From positions 42,429 to 106,428 of the forward strand of contig CANLMN010000015.1 of assembly GCA_947492105.1 (NCBI GenBank): a DNA stretch of 64,000 nt, written 5' to 3'. Of the stretch, positions 35,886-46,250 are shown in pieces. Source of the DNA: an uncultured Aquimarina sp. (GTDB taxonomy: Bacteria > Bacteroidota > Bacteroidia > Flavobacteriales > Flavobacteriaceae). How positions within the stretch are numbered: the stretch's first letter is position 1; each line of letters starts with the position of its first letter. Below the pieces are notes generated by a model. It was given only the letters and a program-made list of their open reading frames with translations, had not been told where the DNA came from and ran no database searches. A program made the position numbers and the translations under genes.

Positions 35886-35975
35886 AAGTTTTAGTATTTG
35901 AGGACATCTTCAAACGATTTGCGTTCTTTGTAACCTCTGATTTATAGTAATTTTATCCAAAAAATAATTTTAGCT

Positions 35976-36320
35976 ATGGAATTAGTCAAAACAGAGATTG
36001 ACACACTCGCTCATCTCAAAAAATTACTTAAAAAAGGTTGCAAGAAAAAGTTTCAGATGGATAATCATCCTCTCAATATTATTCAAAAAGCAGTATTGAA
36101 AAAGTTTTTTGCAGCCAATTGGGCAAAGATTGATTACAAACAACACAAAATATTATTGAGTTTACAAACCGACGGTAAGATCTTACCCAACGTTGAGATT
36201 ACCTATAATGATCTTTATAAAGTACTTTCGGAATGCGTCAGTACTGATTCAAACTCTAAAGCCTTTTATCAGTCGATTATTAATTTTTACATAGCGCAGA
36301 AATGTCAAAAAGCAGCTTAG
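35976..36320 (+). CDS. Hypothetical protein downstream of bphO
   Basis: A 114-residue soluble protein, lysine-rich at the N-terminus (LAHLKKLLKKGCKKKFQMDN), then IIQKAVLKKFFAANWAKIDY and a helical end YQSIINFYIAQKCQKAA. No family recognised. It starts about 90 bases after the heme oxygenase stop on the same strand, so it may be the last gene of the light-sensing unit or have its own promoter. The composition is compatible with a real small cytosolic protein. Confidence 0.55.
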   Translation: MELVKTEIDTLAHLKKLLKKGCKKKFQMDNHPLNIIQKAVLKKFFAANWAKIDYKQHKILLSLQTDGKILPNVEITYNDLYKVLSECVSTDSNSKAFYQSIINFYIAQKCQKAA

Positions 36321-36386
36321 TCATTAATGAAATTTATATGGATGCAGGTACTTGTTTTTGATATAATTGAGGAGACGCCCTCTTTT

Positions 36387-36530
36387 ACATCAAATTAGCT
36401 ATATAATGTCACATATCGTCTTGTTCATATATTCCATAGCTAAGGCTATGCAATAGCATCACGATGTTTTTACATAAAAAAATAACCGTGTCACTAATAT
36501 GAATTTATATACCTAAAGGTTGGTATTATA
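36387..36530 (+). repeat. R3 interspersed repeat
   Basis: About 145 bases beginning TACATCAAATTAGCTATATA and ending GAATTTATATACCTAAAGG then TTGGTATTA. The centre is the palindrome CATAGCTAAGGCTATG followed by CAATAGCATCACGATG. Near-identical blocks occur in the copies at 63663-63823 and 49985-50115, with a degraded one near 45941-46009. The remainder of the gap 36321-36988 shows no gene; TATGTTTG near 36953 resembles a -7 element for the 75-residue gene but lacks a clear -33. Confidence 0.7.
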
Positions 36531-36988
36531 TTCTCATTCAAAATTATTCTCAAAAAAAAAGAACCCCAAGGCTTCTTTTGAGGTAATTCAAAAAGAATTC
36601 CACTACCTTTTTTTCAGAATCTACAAAGGTGATTTTAGTTGATCTTAAAAGCACTTAAAATACTGTATAAAAAGCAATTGACTTTATTATATTTGTATTT
36701 CTGTTAAAAAGTATTGACAGTGTCCAGAATTGTACCGTAACATAAATAATTGTGATCAAGATGATGAATATCACACTTTTTATAACTCATGGAGCATAAT
36801 TGGGTATGTGGATGATAAAAATATACATCTCATGTCACAGAAATGGAATATTCAAATTATTCTTTTCTAATATCATATAATCAAAATAGGATTGAACTAT
36901 TATCAAATCGCTAAAATCGATTGAATTATACTAATTTTTACGAAATGTTTAACTATGTTTGTCATACGTTAAACAAAAAATATTTATT

Positions 36989-37216
36989 ATGGACTTAATA
37001 CATCAGGCACTCGAATTTGAAAAAGCAAAAATGTCCCATATGTCTACAAGTGACCGAGTGGAGGCATCAAGAGAAGCAAAACGTTTGATACTTGCATTGA
37101 ACGAAGTTTACAAAAAAAACAAGGACGCTAAGATTATGGAGATCATGAAGGAACTAACCGCAAAAAAGAAGAAGATTGAACAACGCTTAAAAGGCAGACC
37201 TGATCAGTTTCTGTAG
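36989..37216 (+). CDS. Small helical protein of unknown function
   Basis: A 75-residue protein, MDLIHQALEFEKAKMSHMST, then a long charged helix (LNEVYKKNKDAKIMEIMKEL, TAKKKKIEQRLKGRPD). I chose the ATG at 36989 over an in-frame TTG at 36959. It is basic, non-membrane and probably a single coiled helix. No family recognised. It is isolated between repeat-rich spacers, so a regulatory or nucleic-acid-associated role would be guesswork. Confidence 0.5.
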   Translation: MDLIHQALEFEKAKMSHMSTSDRVEASREAKRLILALNEVYKKNKDAKIMEIMKELTAKKKKIEQRLKGRPDQFL

Positions 37217-37313
37217 GTGATATGATCATTACGCCTTGTAGGCTATAAATCCTATTGCTGGTATCCATTCGCAACGAGATATCCAAAAAAGTTAAAGCAA
37301 TTCACTTATGCAC

Positions 37314-37470
37314 TACCATTTAAAAATAATTACAGGCTAATAATTAGCTTCTTTTTATTGTTTTTTCACCAGAAAATTAAACCGTGGTCACGGCTATGCT
37401 TAAGCTTTATAGTTTGAACTAGCGAAAAACAGCTCAATTATTTTGGTCAACAGTTACATTTTAACTGGTA
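37314..37470 (-). repeat. R1 interspersed repeat, complete copy
   Basis: A 157-base copy, reverse orientation, with ends TACCATTTAAAAATAATTAC and CAGTTACATTTTAACTGGTA. The palindromic centre contains ACCGTGGTCACGGCTATGCT. A second copy begins about 320 bases away at 37793. The DNA between them is AT-rich; its 66-codon frame at 37571 is not convincing. Confidence 0.8.
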
Positions 37471-37725
37471 CGAGGAATCTTGGAAATACGAATATTTAGA
37501 TTCTTGTCATTGAGATGTTAAATAAAATTTTGTCTTTACTAAAACGGAAGTCTAACGCTAAAGACTTTTAGTGCCCCCTCTCTTACTCCTGATTGAATTT
37601 ACACTTTTGATTTTATCAAACAAAACGTTTTTCATTTATCAAATAACCTCTCAAAATCCATTGTGTAGTATTTTTTTTATTTTAAAATTACGGCATCATC
37701 CATCCCAACATAACGACCTCCCTCC

Positions 37726-37763
37726 AAAAAAAAAGAGGATGTTGACTTTTGCCAGCACCCTCT
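37726..37763 (-). terminator. Terminator for the leftward BNR-4 gene cluster
   Basis: On the minus strand, AGAGGGTGCTGGC pairs with GTCAACATCCTCT around a four-base loop (13 positions, two mismatches, one wobble), followed by nine T. It lies about 250 bases past the stop of the 722-residue gene, with an R1 copy between gene and terminator. Confidence 0.6.
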
Positions 37764-37792
37764 ATTCTTGAACTCATTCCATTACCATTTAA

Positions 37793-37942
37793 AAAATAAT
37801 TACAGGCTACTGATTAGCTTCTTTTTCTACTATTTTTTCGCTAAAAAATTAGATCGTAGCTAAAACTATGCTTGAATTTTATAGCTCAAACTAGCGAAAA
37901 ATCGTTCAATTATTTTAGCCTACAATTACATTTTAACTGGTA
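37793..37942 (-). repeat. R1 interspersed repeat, complete copy
   Basis: A 150-base copy, reverse orientation, with ends TACCATTTAAAAAATAATTA and CAATTACATTTTAACTGGTA. It lies 67 bases past the stop of the 722-residue enzyme and before the predicted terminator, so it would be transcribed into that gene's 3' untranslated region. Confidence 0.8.
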
Positions 37943-38009
37943 TAATTAAAAAATTATCTTTTCCAGAATCAAAATAGTTTAAACCATTTCTATCAAAACT
38001 GAACTGATG

Positions 38010-40178
38010 TTACTTTATAATCAATTTACTGAAATATACCTGCCCACTGTCTCCCGTTATGGTTACAATGTACATCCCGGGTGTAAATTTACTATCTCTC
38101 ACCACCTCAACATTTTTGTTGGCTACATTTTTACTAAAAACACGTTTTCCTAGCATATCACTAATAGTAACCTGTGCTTTGTTGATCCCGCGTAATGTGA
38201 TGGTAAAACGATCACTTGTAGGGTTTGGATAGACATCGACAACGGTCGTATTTTTATCCTCAGAAATGTTGATACCTCCCAATGTATTGGTTTTATCTAT
38301 AGCATCTGTCTGTATTAACTCCCATTTCGTTTGATCCGAAGTATCCGCCACTTGGAGTACGCCTTTATCGTTTTTGTTTTGAGCCAAATATCGACCATTC
38401 TTTTTTAGCTTAAACTGATATATATTGCCTCCTAAACTCACAACAGACCATTGTTTATCCTCTTGGAGTTTTACCGGTTCCATATTTGTACCAGCGATAG
38501 TATTTTTATTTCCTTCGGCTAAAACCCCAGAACCACTATTGTTATTCGTTTTTCTATTATCAATATTAAAAAGACTACCGTTACCTGCTTTTACAATACG
38601 CCATTGCTTATCAAATCCACTTTGACTAGCAACTGTTTTTATTGTATTACCAGTCTGTGCAGCATGGAGAAATTTACCCGATGACACGTTTTTGAACTTA
38701 TACCAAGAAGTTGTAATATCCGCTGTATTTGGCTCGGTTGGTTGAGGAGGAGTAACTACAGTTCCTTTTCCTATTTGAAATACATAACAAAAAATACCTT
38801 GGCTATCTGTTTTTGTATTGCTTCTATCCTCCGATATCACAACCAATTTTCCATTCACTATTTGTACACTTGAACTCCCTAGAACATCTCCACTTTTGTA
38901 CACCAAGTCATTTTTGTAATCAAATGCTCCTGCCTCTGTACTTTGTATTGTTATTTGACCATTACCTTTGTTAATCGCAACGTTATAGATACGATTTCCA
39001 TAAGCGATACCGGTTTTGGCGATACCTGCATATTCTTTAAAATCTTTTGTTCCAGCTTTTCGTACATAGGTGTAATCGAACTTAGAGTCATTCCCCCTAC
39101 TTCTGTAACTAATATGTACATCTCCTCTATCACTAACTGCCAAAGATGGTCCTCCACTTGACCCCTTACCACCTTTTGATTTTGGTTTGGCCACCAGTAA
39201 TGGAGAATAATCTTGAACAGGTAGTTTCAGATTTTTTGGATTCTTAAAATCGATGGTTTTCCAAGTATCCATTTTAGATCCTGTATTGGCAACATAAAGA
39301 TCTTCATTAAGCACTCCATCATCCTTTTTTCTAGCCCATCGAACCGAAAATCCATAATAAAGATTACCACCTGCCAAAACTGGAGGGGGTGCATATGCAT
39401 AATTTCTATCTTTTACTTCGACATCTGGTTTCCCAGCTCCGCGCATAACCATTTTAGCCTTGGACCAAGTACTTTTCTTACCGTTATATACATGGATCAT
39501 TTCGTTTCCACCAACAGCGGACCCTTTGCGATAATTTACGATTAGGTCACCTTGATTATTTTCTGTGACCTTGGGGTAGGTAATTCTAATCGGCTCTCCT
39601 GCTGCCAAATACCCTCTTGTCTTATTAAAAATACCGATTTTGAATTCACTATCTTTTACAAAGGCTGTATTTTTTTTGGACACAATATATTTTAAAGGGT
39701 CATTGTGATGATCATAAAATATATGAATAGTGCCATCAGTTTTACTGACTCCTACACTAATCGTATTATGAGAATCTCCCCATTCTTTTTTGGGTCCGAT
39801 CAATGTGTTTTTATGAGGTAATTTTACAGTAACCCATTTCCCTGAACCTATTTTCTTACGAGAAATCATTAAATCTCTACCATTTTTCATTCCTCCTTTA
39901 TACCATCCAAAGAAAATATAATCATTAACTATAGTAAAACAATCTCCTCTCGGGCTAATACTTGAGGCATAATGAAACGCTTTTTTGCCATTTGGATACC
40001 AAAAATACAGCCCTTCTTTTGTAATTTTGCTTCTCTCTAATAATTCTACCTTTTGGGCATAGGTGCCGCTAAAAATGAAAACACACAGTGCCAATACCAG
40101 TAGCTCCTTTGCATGATCAAATATTTTTAGTTTTTTTAGGTTTATTTTTTTCTTTTCTAAAGAATTCGTGGAAATCAT
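38010..40178 (-). CDS. Secreted BNR-4 type enzyme with ricin-like and T9SS domains (copy 1)
   Basis: A 722-residue exported protein. The signal peptide ends near GTYAQ (about 42). Residues 45-480 form a BNR-4 type beta-propeller with SPRGDCFTIVNDYIFFGWYK, GDSHNTISVGVSK and FYDHHNDPLKYIVSKKN; His in SHNT and DHHND, with Tyr/Arg in NYRKGSAVGG, recall the active sites of PL24/PL25 ulvan lyases. Residues about 500-630 form a ricin-like beta-trefoil (WYKFKNVSSGKFLHA, DKQWRIVKAG). The last 75 residues are a T9SS type A sorting domain (VYPNPTSDRFTITLRG to SKLIIK). It probably acts on an algal polysaccharide outside the cell. First of three tandem paralogues. Confidence 0.82.
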   Translation of the reverse strand: MISTNSLEKKKINLKKLKIFDHAKELLVLALCVFIFSGTYAQKVELLERSKITKEGLYFWYPNGKKAFHYASSISPRGDCFTIVNDYIFFGWYKGGMKNGRDLMISRKKIGSGKWVTVKLPHKNTLIGPKKEWGDSHNTISVGVSKTDGTIHIFYDHHNDPLKYIVSKKNTAFVKDSEFKIGIFNKTRGYLAAGEPIRITYPKVTENNQGDLIVNYRKGSAVGGNEMIHVYNGKKSTWSKAKMVMRGAGKPDVEVKDRNYAYAPPPVLAGGNLYYGFSVRWARKKDDGVLNEDLYVANTGSKMDTWKTIDFKNPKNLKLPVQDYSPLLVAKPKSKGGKGSSGGPSLAVSDRGDVHISYRSRGNDSKFDYTYVRKAGTKDFKEYAGIAKTGIAYGNRIYNVAINKGNGQITIQSTEAGAFDYKNDLVYKSGDVLGSSSVQIVNGKLVVISEDRSNTKTDSQGIFCYVFQIGKGTVVTPPQPTEPNTADITTSWYKFKNVSSGKFLHAAQTGNTIKTVASQSGFDKQWRIVKAGNGSLFNIDNRKTNNNSGSGVLAEGNKNTIAGTNMEPVKLQEDKQWSVVSLGGNIYQFKLKKNGRYLAQNKNDKGVLQVADTSDQTKWELIQTDAIDKTNTLGGINISEDKNTTVVDVYPNPTSDRFTITLRGINKAQVTISDMLGKRVFSKNVANKNVEVVRDSKFTPGMYIVTITGDSGQVYFSKLIIK

Positions 40179-40393
40179 AAATGTTGGTTTTTTAGATTGA
40201 ATTCATCTTGGCTTTTTCTTATCTCTAAAAAAAAGGATTAAATACCCTTGTATTTTGTTATTTCTCATATCCCTAGCGTTGCTATAAATAAGAAAGACTT
40301 CTTGTCCGGTATAATTTTATCTCATTTTTGGTAGACAATGAAAAATCAAAACGAATTCGTTAATTTTTAGTTAGTTACGAAATTTATTCTTTT

Positions 40394-42469
40394 TTATTCA
40401 ATAAAAAGTTTTTCATTGAATATTTCTTGTTCACCACCTATAACCTTTATTAGATACATACCCGATGTAAACCTACCATCTCTGGTCACTTCAATATGAC
40501 CATGAGTGATTACGTTTTGGTAAATATGCTTTCCTAACAAATCGGTTATAAAAATTTGTGCTTCATCAAAGCCTTGTAGTGTTATATTAAAGTTATTATT
40601 AGCTGGATTTGGAAATATTTTCACTCCGGCATATCCAAATTCTTGAGCATTACTTTTACCCAAAGCCTTTTTGGACGCTCTTGGATCTTCCAAAAACCAC
40701 TTACTTCTATTCGTAATTCTATCAGTAAGCGATACGTCATGGGATCTATCGTTTTGGATATATTTATTTGTTAATCTAGACTTGATACGATAGGCACCAT
40801 CATTTGTCTTGGTAACAATCCATTGTTTGTCTAAGTCTGCTCTGGGAGCCACAAAATTAGTCCCAATTAAGCTTCTGTTAGGTCCAGCTCGTAATATACC
40901 TCTACCCTCACCAGACACTTTTCTACTCTCTATATTATAATAACTACCGGATTTGACAAAACGCCATTGCTTATCGAATCCTCTTGTAGAACTTCCAGTT
41001 TTCAAATAATTTTTCTCTCCATCCATATACCTTTTGGTATAAGCATTCTTAAAACGGTAGTATGTCCCCTCCACTAGGTCATTAGATTCTTCTGTAGGCT
41101 CAGGAGTCGATGTCGGCACAGGGTCAATGGTACCAGAACCTAACTTAAACTCATAACAACGCACCTCATGCTTGTCGGAGTTTGCCCTGACATCTACTAT
41201 AATATATAAGATTCCATTGTCAATAAATTCTACAAATTTTCCCAAATTGTAGTCCGTACGTATCTCAGCCTCTACAGTTTGCTTGACCAAACCTGGTTTA
41301 TTACTTTTTATGACAATTTTATTCCCAGAGATGGATGTAGCATAAAATTTATTCCCCGAAGCTTTTGCATCTATATAAACACCAATATGTTTTTTGAAGT
41401 TTCTATCACCGGCTTTTCTCGTATATGTATAAAAATATTTCGAATTCTTTCGGGACCCTTTGTATCCAATTTGCATATCTCCATTTTCAGTAACTGCCAT
41501 TTGTGCTGTGCTTGATGAGCCCAAGTTTCCTTCTGTTTTTGGCATATCGATAAGAAAAGGCGAATAATCTTTTATGGGTAATGAATATTCCTTATCAACA
41601 CCTATTATGGGCTTCCACTTACCCGTCATTCTATCCCCAGCTTGAGCGGCATATACGCCTTCATTGAGGGCTTTATTCTTATCCCATCTTACAGAAAAAG
41701 AATAATAAAAACTACCATTCCCATACGTTGTTTCACCATAGGCATAATTCTGATCCTTGGGTTTTATAGAACCTTTGAATCCCTGAAGAGCAATTTGGGA
41801 TCTTGTCCACGAAGTACCGTTATATACATGTATAAACTCACTACCCCCATGAGAATTTCCTTTTCGATAATTCAATATCAAATCTCCATTGTCATTCCTA
41901 TTAACTTCTGGATACGTTATTACTAATTTTTCTTTGGGTGCGAGAGTGTTTCTAGTACCTTCAAAATTACTTCGCTTGAAGTTACTGTCGCTTCCAAAGG
42001 CGATGTTTTTTTTGGATACAATATAATTGAGGGGATCATTGTGATGATCATAAAATATATGTACTCTCTGATCTTTTTTACTCACCGCTACTGTAATAGT
42101 TTGATGTGTATTTCCTAAGACTGCTGGAGCATTTGGGCTTCTATCCCCTGGTCTTGAGATTAATCGATTTCTATGATCAAATTCTACGTGAGTCCATTTA
42201 TCACTTCCTATTTTTTTTCGGGATAGCATCAATTTTCTATTTGACATCCCACCCTTGTACCATCCAAAAAATATATAACCGTTAGATACGGTAAAGCAAT
42301 CTCCATGAGGACTTATAGTAGATCCATAAGCAGTTGCATCTCTGCCATTTGGATACCAAAAATAAAGTGCTTCTTTTGTTATTTCAGTTTCTTTTACCAG
42401 CTCTACCTGAGCCATTAAGGAGTATGTTAGTAGCATCAATGCAACTAACAAAATGTTGTTGGTTTTCAT
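40394..42469 (-). CDS. Secreted BNR-4 type enzyme with ricin-like and T9SS domains (copy 2)
   Basis: A 691-residue paralogue of copy 1 with the same layout. The signal peptide is MKTNNILLVALMLLTYSLMA. The propeller has SPHGDCFTVSNGYIFFGWYK, GNTHQTITVAVSKKD and FYDHHNDPLNYIVSKKN, and a YRKGNSHGGSEFIHVY segment. The ricin-like region has YTKRYMDGEKN, DKQWRFVKSGSYYN and NRSKWFLED. The C-terminal T9SS sorting domain begins KIFPNPANNNFNITLQG. The candidate catalytic His and Tyr/Arg residues match copy 1, except that SHNT is THQT. Spacers to both neighbours are 215-285 bases, so each gene may have its own promoter. Confidence 0.82.
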   Translation of the reverse strand: MKTNNILLVALMLLTYSLMAQVELVKETEITKEALYFWYPNGRDATAYGSTISPHGDCFTVSNGYIFFGWYKGGMSNRKLMLSRKKIGSDKWTHVEFDHRNRLISRPGDRSPNAPAVLGNTHQTITVAVSKKDQRVHIFYDHHNDPLNYIVSKKNIAFGSDSNFKRSNFEGTRNTLAPKEKLVITYPEVNRNDNGDLILNYRKGNSHGGSEFIHVYNGTSWTRSQIALQGFKGSIKPKDQNYAYGETTYGNGSFYYSFSVRWDKNKALNEGVYAAQAGDRMTGKWKPIIGVDKEYSLPIKDYSPFLIDMPKTEGNLGSSSTAQMAVTENGDMQIGYKGSRKNSKYFYTYTRKAGDRNFKKHIGVYIDAKASGNKFYATSISGNKIVIKSNKPGLVKQTVEAEIRTDYNLGKFVEFIDNGILYIIVDVRANSDKHEVRCYEFKLGSGTIDPVPTSTPEPTEESNDLVEGTYYRFKNAYTKRYMDGEKNYLKTGSSTRGFDKQWRFVKSGSYYNIESRKVSGEGRGILRAGPNRSLIGTNFVAPRADLDKQWIVTKTNDGAYRIKSRLTNKYIQNDRSHDVSLTDRITNRSKWFLEDPRASKKALGKSNAQEFGYAGVKIFPNPANNNFNITLQGFDEAQIFITDLLGKHIYQNVITHGHIEVTRDGRFTSGMYLIKVIGGEQEIFNEKLFIE

Positions 42470-42754
42470 TAGAATTAAATTATTGATAGGAGTGGCCTAA
42501 ACTTTCTTGAATTTGCTATTAAAATGTTTTTTTATAGCTCAATTTTCGTCATTTATTAGCTTGGGGTACTGTTCTGAAGTGCAAAAAGCAATTCAATTGA
42601 TTGAAAAATGCCTAACTATCGCCAGGTTCAAAAAAGTGTAAACTACTTTATATATTAAATATGAATAAATAAAAGTTATACAACCTAAGCTAGGTTCTAG
42701 TAAAAAATACTGAACCCTCCCTAGGTTGAAACACATTAAACAATTACAAAATAG

Positions 42755-45124
42755 TTACTTAATAACTAATTTTTCATTCAGTACTTTTCCAGTGTCATCT
42801 ACAGCGGTAACAAGATATAGACCGGAAGCAAAACTATCACCTCTAGAAACCTCTATACTTCCTGAAGTAATTGTATTACTATACACTAGTTTACCAAACA
42901 TATCTGTTATCAGTACTTCTGCTTTGTTTGTTCCTAACAAAGAAATACTAAAGCTATTTGAGGAAGGATTTGGATATATTGATAGGGATGAAAACTGCGC
43001 TTCTTCGATAGAATCTTGTTGTTTTGCAGCTGTCACAAAATTTATAGAATCTTGAGGTTCTAAGATCCATTTTGTACGATTTGTCAAATCACTTACAGTC
43101 AGTGTAGCAGTGTTATAAAAATTATTTTGGATATACCTTTTTCGAGTTCTAGATTTGATGCGATACGATCCATCATGCATTTTTTTAACTGTCCATTGCT
43201 TATCTGCATCTTCTGTTGGAGACGCATTGGTACCAGTTATTCTATTAGATCTCAATGCTCTCAACACACCTCTACCTTCACCAGATCTTTTTCTGCTTTC
43301 TATATTGTAGAAATTTCCAGATTTTACAAAGCGCCATTGCTTATCATAACCTTGATCCGAATCTCCGGTTACCAAAGATTTTGCATCTGAATCCAAATAT
43401 CTTTTCGTGTACACATTTTTTAGAGTAAACCATGTCTTCGTAATATCATCAGTATTATTATCAGTGTTTTTCAAACCTAAATCTATAATATTGAGATATA
43501 AAGGCTGTCTACTACCAGACATCTTATTATCTATTGCCATAGCATAATAATAAACCTTACCGTCTATAATCCGTGCTGTACCATTTCTATAAGACTTATC
43601 ATCCTTGCCCTCTTCATACACCATTTCAAAATTATTGGTACCGCCTACAGATTTTTGAATACTTATTTTTCTAGAATTGTTCAAACCAACGGTGTATATA
43701 TCGTTTCCAAAGGTAAATATCCGTTCTGCAGGAGATGCTAATTTTTCATGTTTCCAACCCTTACCAACTGGTTTATAACTATGCGCATAAATGGTTTCAT
43801 TCTTGGGATTCTTGTAGCCATACGAACCTACAACTCTAGCTATCATGTGTATATCACCTCTTTCAGTAATAGTAAAATCATTAGGACCGGACATTGTAAT
43901 CGAGTTTGTTTTGATAGGGCCTCCTTTTTTCAATAGCTCTTCTGGATCATGTATCTTCAAACTATCAGGATTGACAACTGGTGATGGAACAGATTTTCTT
44001 TCTACCGTTTGCCATTGAGTTCCATCAGCATTTTTAGAAATTGCTAAATAAAAACCATCTTGGTATGAATATTTATCTTCTTTATTCCCGCTTCTGCGCT
44101 GAAAGCCCACAGATATTTTTCCGTTCAAAAATTTGACATCTCCATACAAGCCCCAATTATCTTTTGGCGCATCAATTGCTTTGCTCTTTTTTGCATCCAT
44201 CACATTAAACTGCTTGAAGTTACCCCAAGATTTTCTAGCGGCATTATATTTATAGAACCGAATACTTCCATTTGTGTTACCACCCGCCCTCATTTGAAAA
44301 AACAAATCATTGTTTTCATTCAAAAAGAACTTAGGATATGTTAATTTCTCATACTGCTCCGGATTGTTTCTTCCATTCAGACTATTGTGAGTATAATTAC
44401 CAATTTCATTATTATTAACAGCTCTTTCTAACACATTATCTTGCGTCCAATCATTATCTGATATTTTTGTAACATCTTTTAAACTAAAAGAATATCTAAA
44501 ATAACGATTAGCAACCGGAATTAACTTTTCACCTCTTTTTTTAAAAAATCCAGGATTCGCTTTTTCTACAATCTCGCCTTTGTCATTTCTTCTATCTCGG
44601 GTTAATGCCGAATATGCATGCATGTCATACAATAAATGCATTGTCTTATCCTTTGGACTAATACCTATAGCAATAGTATTATGAGATTCTCCTATATTAT
44701 GATTCCCTCGAAATCCTGTATGCTGCCAGTTTAATTGAAAAGTTTTGGTCTTACCTGTTTTTGGATTATACCGAGAGACTTGTATATATCTATTATTCTT
44801 ATCTCCTTTGTACCATGCCATAAAAACGAATCCGTTATAAGCCGTAATACAATCACCATCTGCGACCATTTGCGTTCCAAACCAATAATGATAGGGATCC
44901 CTATCAACTCCTCGTCTGATATTATTCTCAGGTTTGACATCAGCCTCGTCATCAACTTTTACTCCATCAAAATACAACCCATTTGTTGATATCTTGATTA
45001 GTTTTTCTTTAGTTACAGTTTGACCAATTGAAGATTGCAATGAGACTAATGCAACGATCATGTAATAAAGAACAATTTTGAATTTGCTCTTATTTTTCCT
45101 ACAATTGTTTTTTTTCTTTTTCAT
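42755..45124 (-). CDS. Secreted BNR-4 type enzyme with ricin-like and T9SS domains (copy 3, divergent)
   Basis: A 789-residue member, diverged from copies 1 and 2 in the catalytic part but with a very similar C-terminal half. A basic N-terminus (MKKKKNNCRKNKSKFK) precedes the signal helix ending SSIGQ. The propeller has ADGDCITAYNGFVFMAWYK, IGESHNTIAIGISPKD, LLYDMHAYS in place of FYDHHND, and FFQMRAGGNTNGSIRFYKY, typical of the BNR-4 family. The ricin-like region (TKRYLDSDAK, DKQWRFVKSGNFYNIES) and T9SS tail (SIYPNPSSNSFSISLLG) follow. The altered active-site region suggests a different substrate or cleavage specificity. It is first in transcription order. Confidence 0.82.
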   Translation of the reverse strand: MKKKKNNCRKNKSKFKIVLYYMIVALVSLQSSIGQTVTKEKLIKISTNGLYFDGVKVDDEADVKPENNIRRGVDRDPYHYWFGTQMVADGDCITAYNGFVFMAWYKGDKNNRYIQVSRYNPKTGKTKTFQLNWQHTGFRGNHNIGESHNTIAIGISPKDKTMHLLYDMHAYSALTRDRRNDKGEIVEKANPGFFKKRGEKLIPVANRYFRYSFSLKDVTKISDNDWTQDNVLERAVNNNEIGNYTHNSLNGRNNPEQYEKLTYPKFFLNENNDLFFQMRAGGNTNGSIRFYKYNAARKSWGNFKQFNVMDAKKSKAIDAPKDNWGLYGDVKFLNGKISVGFQRRSGNKEDKYSYQDGFYLAISKNADGTQWQTVERKSVPSPVVNPDSLKIHDPEELLKKGGPIKTNSITMSGPNDFTITERGDIHMIARVVGSYGYKNPKNETIYAHSYKPVGKGWKHEKLASPAERIFTFGNDIYTVGLNNSRKISIQKSVGGTNNFEMVYEEGKDDKSYRNGTARIIDGKVYYYAMAIDNKMSGSRQPLYLNIIDLGLKNTDNNTDDITKTWFTLKNVYTKRYLDSDAKSLVTGDSDQGYDKQWRFVKSGNFYNIESRKRSGEGRGVLRALRSNRITGTNASPTEDADKQWTVKKMHDGSYRIKSRTRKRYIQNNFYNTATLTVSDLTNRTKWILEPQDSINFVTAAKQQDSIEEAQFSSLSIYPNPSSNSFSISLLGTNKAEVLITDMFGKLVYSNTITSGSIEVSRGDSFASGLYLVTAVDDTGKVLNEKLVIK

Positions 45125-45188
45125 GTGTTTGTGTTTAAGTTGGTTTATGATCTCTGGAATCCTTGAGGTAGTATTCCATTGACTATTA

Positions 45189-45219
45189 CAAAACTATACG
45201 ATAAAACACTTTGAAACAA
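45189..45219 (-). promoter_or_regulatory. Promoter of the BNR-4 gene cluster
   Basis: On the minus strand, TTG (45217-45219) is followed after 20 bases by TAGTTTTG (45189-45196), a good match to the Bacteroidota promoter TTG-N17-23-TAnnTTTG. It gives a leader of about 60 bases before the 789-residue gene. Confidence 0.5.
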
Positions 45220-46250
45220 CATAGCATAATCTATCAATTGGAGCCCTTGATATCAACGACTTCACTAATAAAACATAAATATCTGATTATAAGTTAGTTA
45301 TATTTATTATAGTTTAAAAAAAATATGTTATAAATGAAGTATATGTACATAAATTTTATACTCTAGTTAAGAATATGTATTGATATATAGGTGACATAAT
45401 CTATATTTTGATGTCAAAAAGAAGTATTTAGAGACAAAAGCACTTAGTATTATCAAATAACAACAACATTAACGGAGTACATCGTTATTCATAAATACCT
45501 ATTAAAAATTGATTTTTTTCCTACATTTTATTTGAAGAAGTATTGACCTATTAAATAGAAGTCAATTTCATGTAGTCTTTGATATACGTTTTGTCTCAAA
45601 AATATCTTTTTACAAAAATGATATTATAACAATGCTCTGCTGGAGACAAGCTTGTGTTTTTTATACGAAAATGCCCTGCCAAAAACGTATTCTTTTATGT
45701 TTGATTTGTCCCGGGATACTAAATCTAATTAACTATAATATAACCCCAAAAGACTAACTGCTATCACTAACGGAGAATGAACTGCTTTATTTTAGTTTTT
45801 CATAAAAAACACACTATCTACTTATCAATAGCTCACACCAAACTAAATACACAACCTATATATCCCTATAACTAAACAATGTAATATATAAATTTACCCC
45901 TTACTTAACCCCTTACCGGTAAACACTTTAACTAAAATTGCATCGCATAGTCACGGTGTTTTAACCTATAGAATAACAGCATCATTAACACATATTTATA
46001 CACCTAAAAATAAGAGTACATATTAACTTAATCCGTTTTGAGAACAAAAAACACTGAAACTATTTCTATACTCCCCTTCTCTATTATATCAAGAAAAACA
46101 TCCAGTTATTTTATCATAATTCCCAACTACAAACGACCCCTATTAACCTTTTGCCAAAAAAACGAGTAGACATTATCATAATTAAATCCATACAAATCCA
46201 TTACAAATCATTGATTAGTGTTAAAAAATGTTAAATTTTAGTACTATGTT
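45220..46250. other. Long AT-rich intergenic region
   Basis: Over 1 kb with no convincing open frame on either strand, between a leftward secreted-enzyme cluster and the rightward PadR unit. It is much more AT-rich than the flanking genes. A degraded R3-like segment (GCATCGCATAGTCACGGTGT to ATTTATACACCTAAA) lies at about 45941-46009. It may hold regulatory sites or decayed DNA; I see nothing more specific. Confidence 0.45.
45941..46009 (+). repeat. Degraded R3-like segment
   Basis: It matches the right half of R3 loosely: ATCGCATAGTCACGGTGTTT, GAATAACAGC, CATATTTATACACCTAAA. The left half and the central palindrome are missing, so this is a tentative call. Confidence 0.3.

Noticed and set aside
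37571-37771. 66-codon frame between two R1 copies
   Set aside because: It overlaps the predicted terminator and is low complexity.
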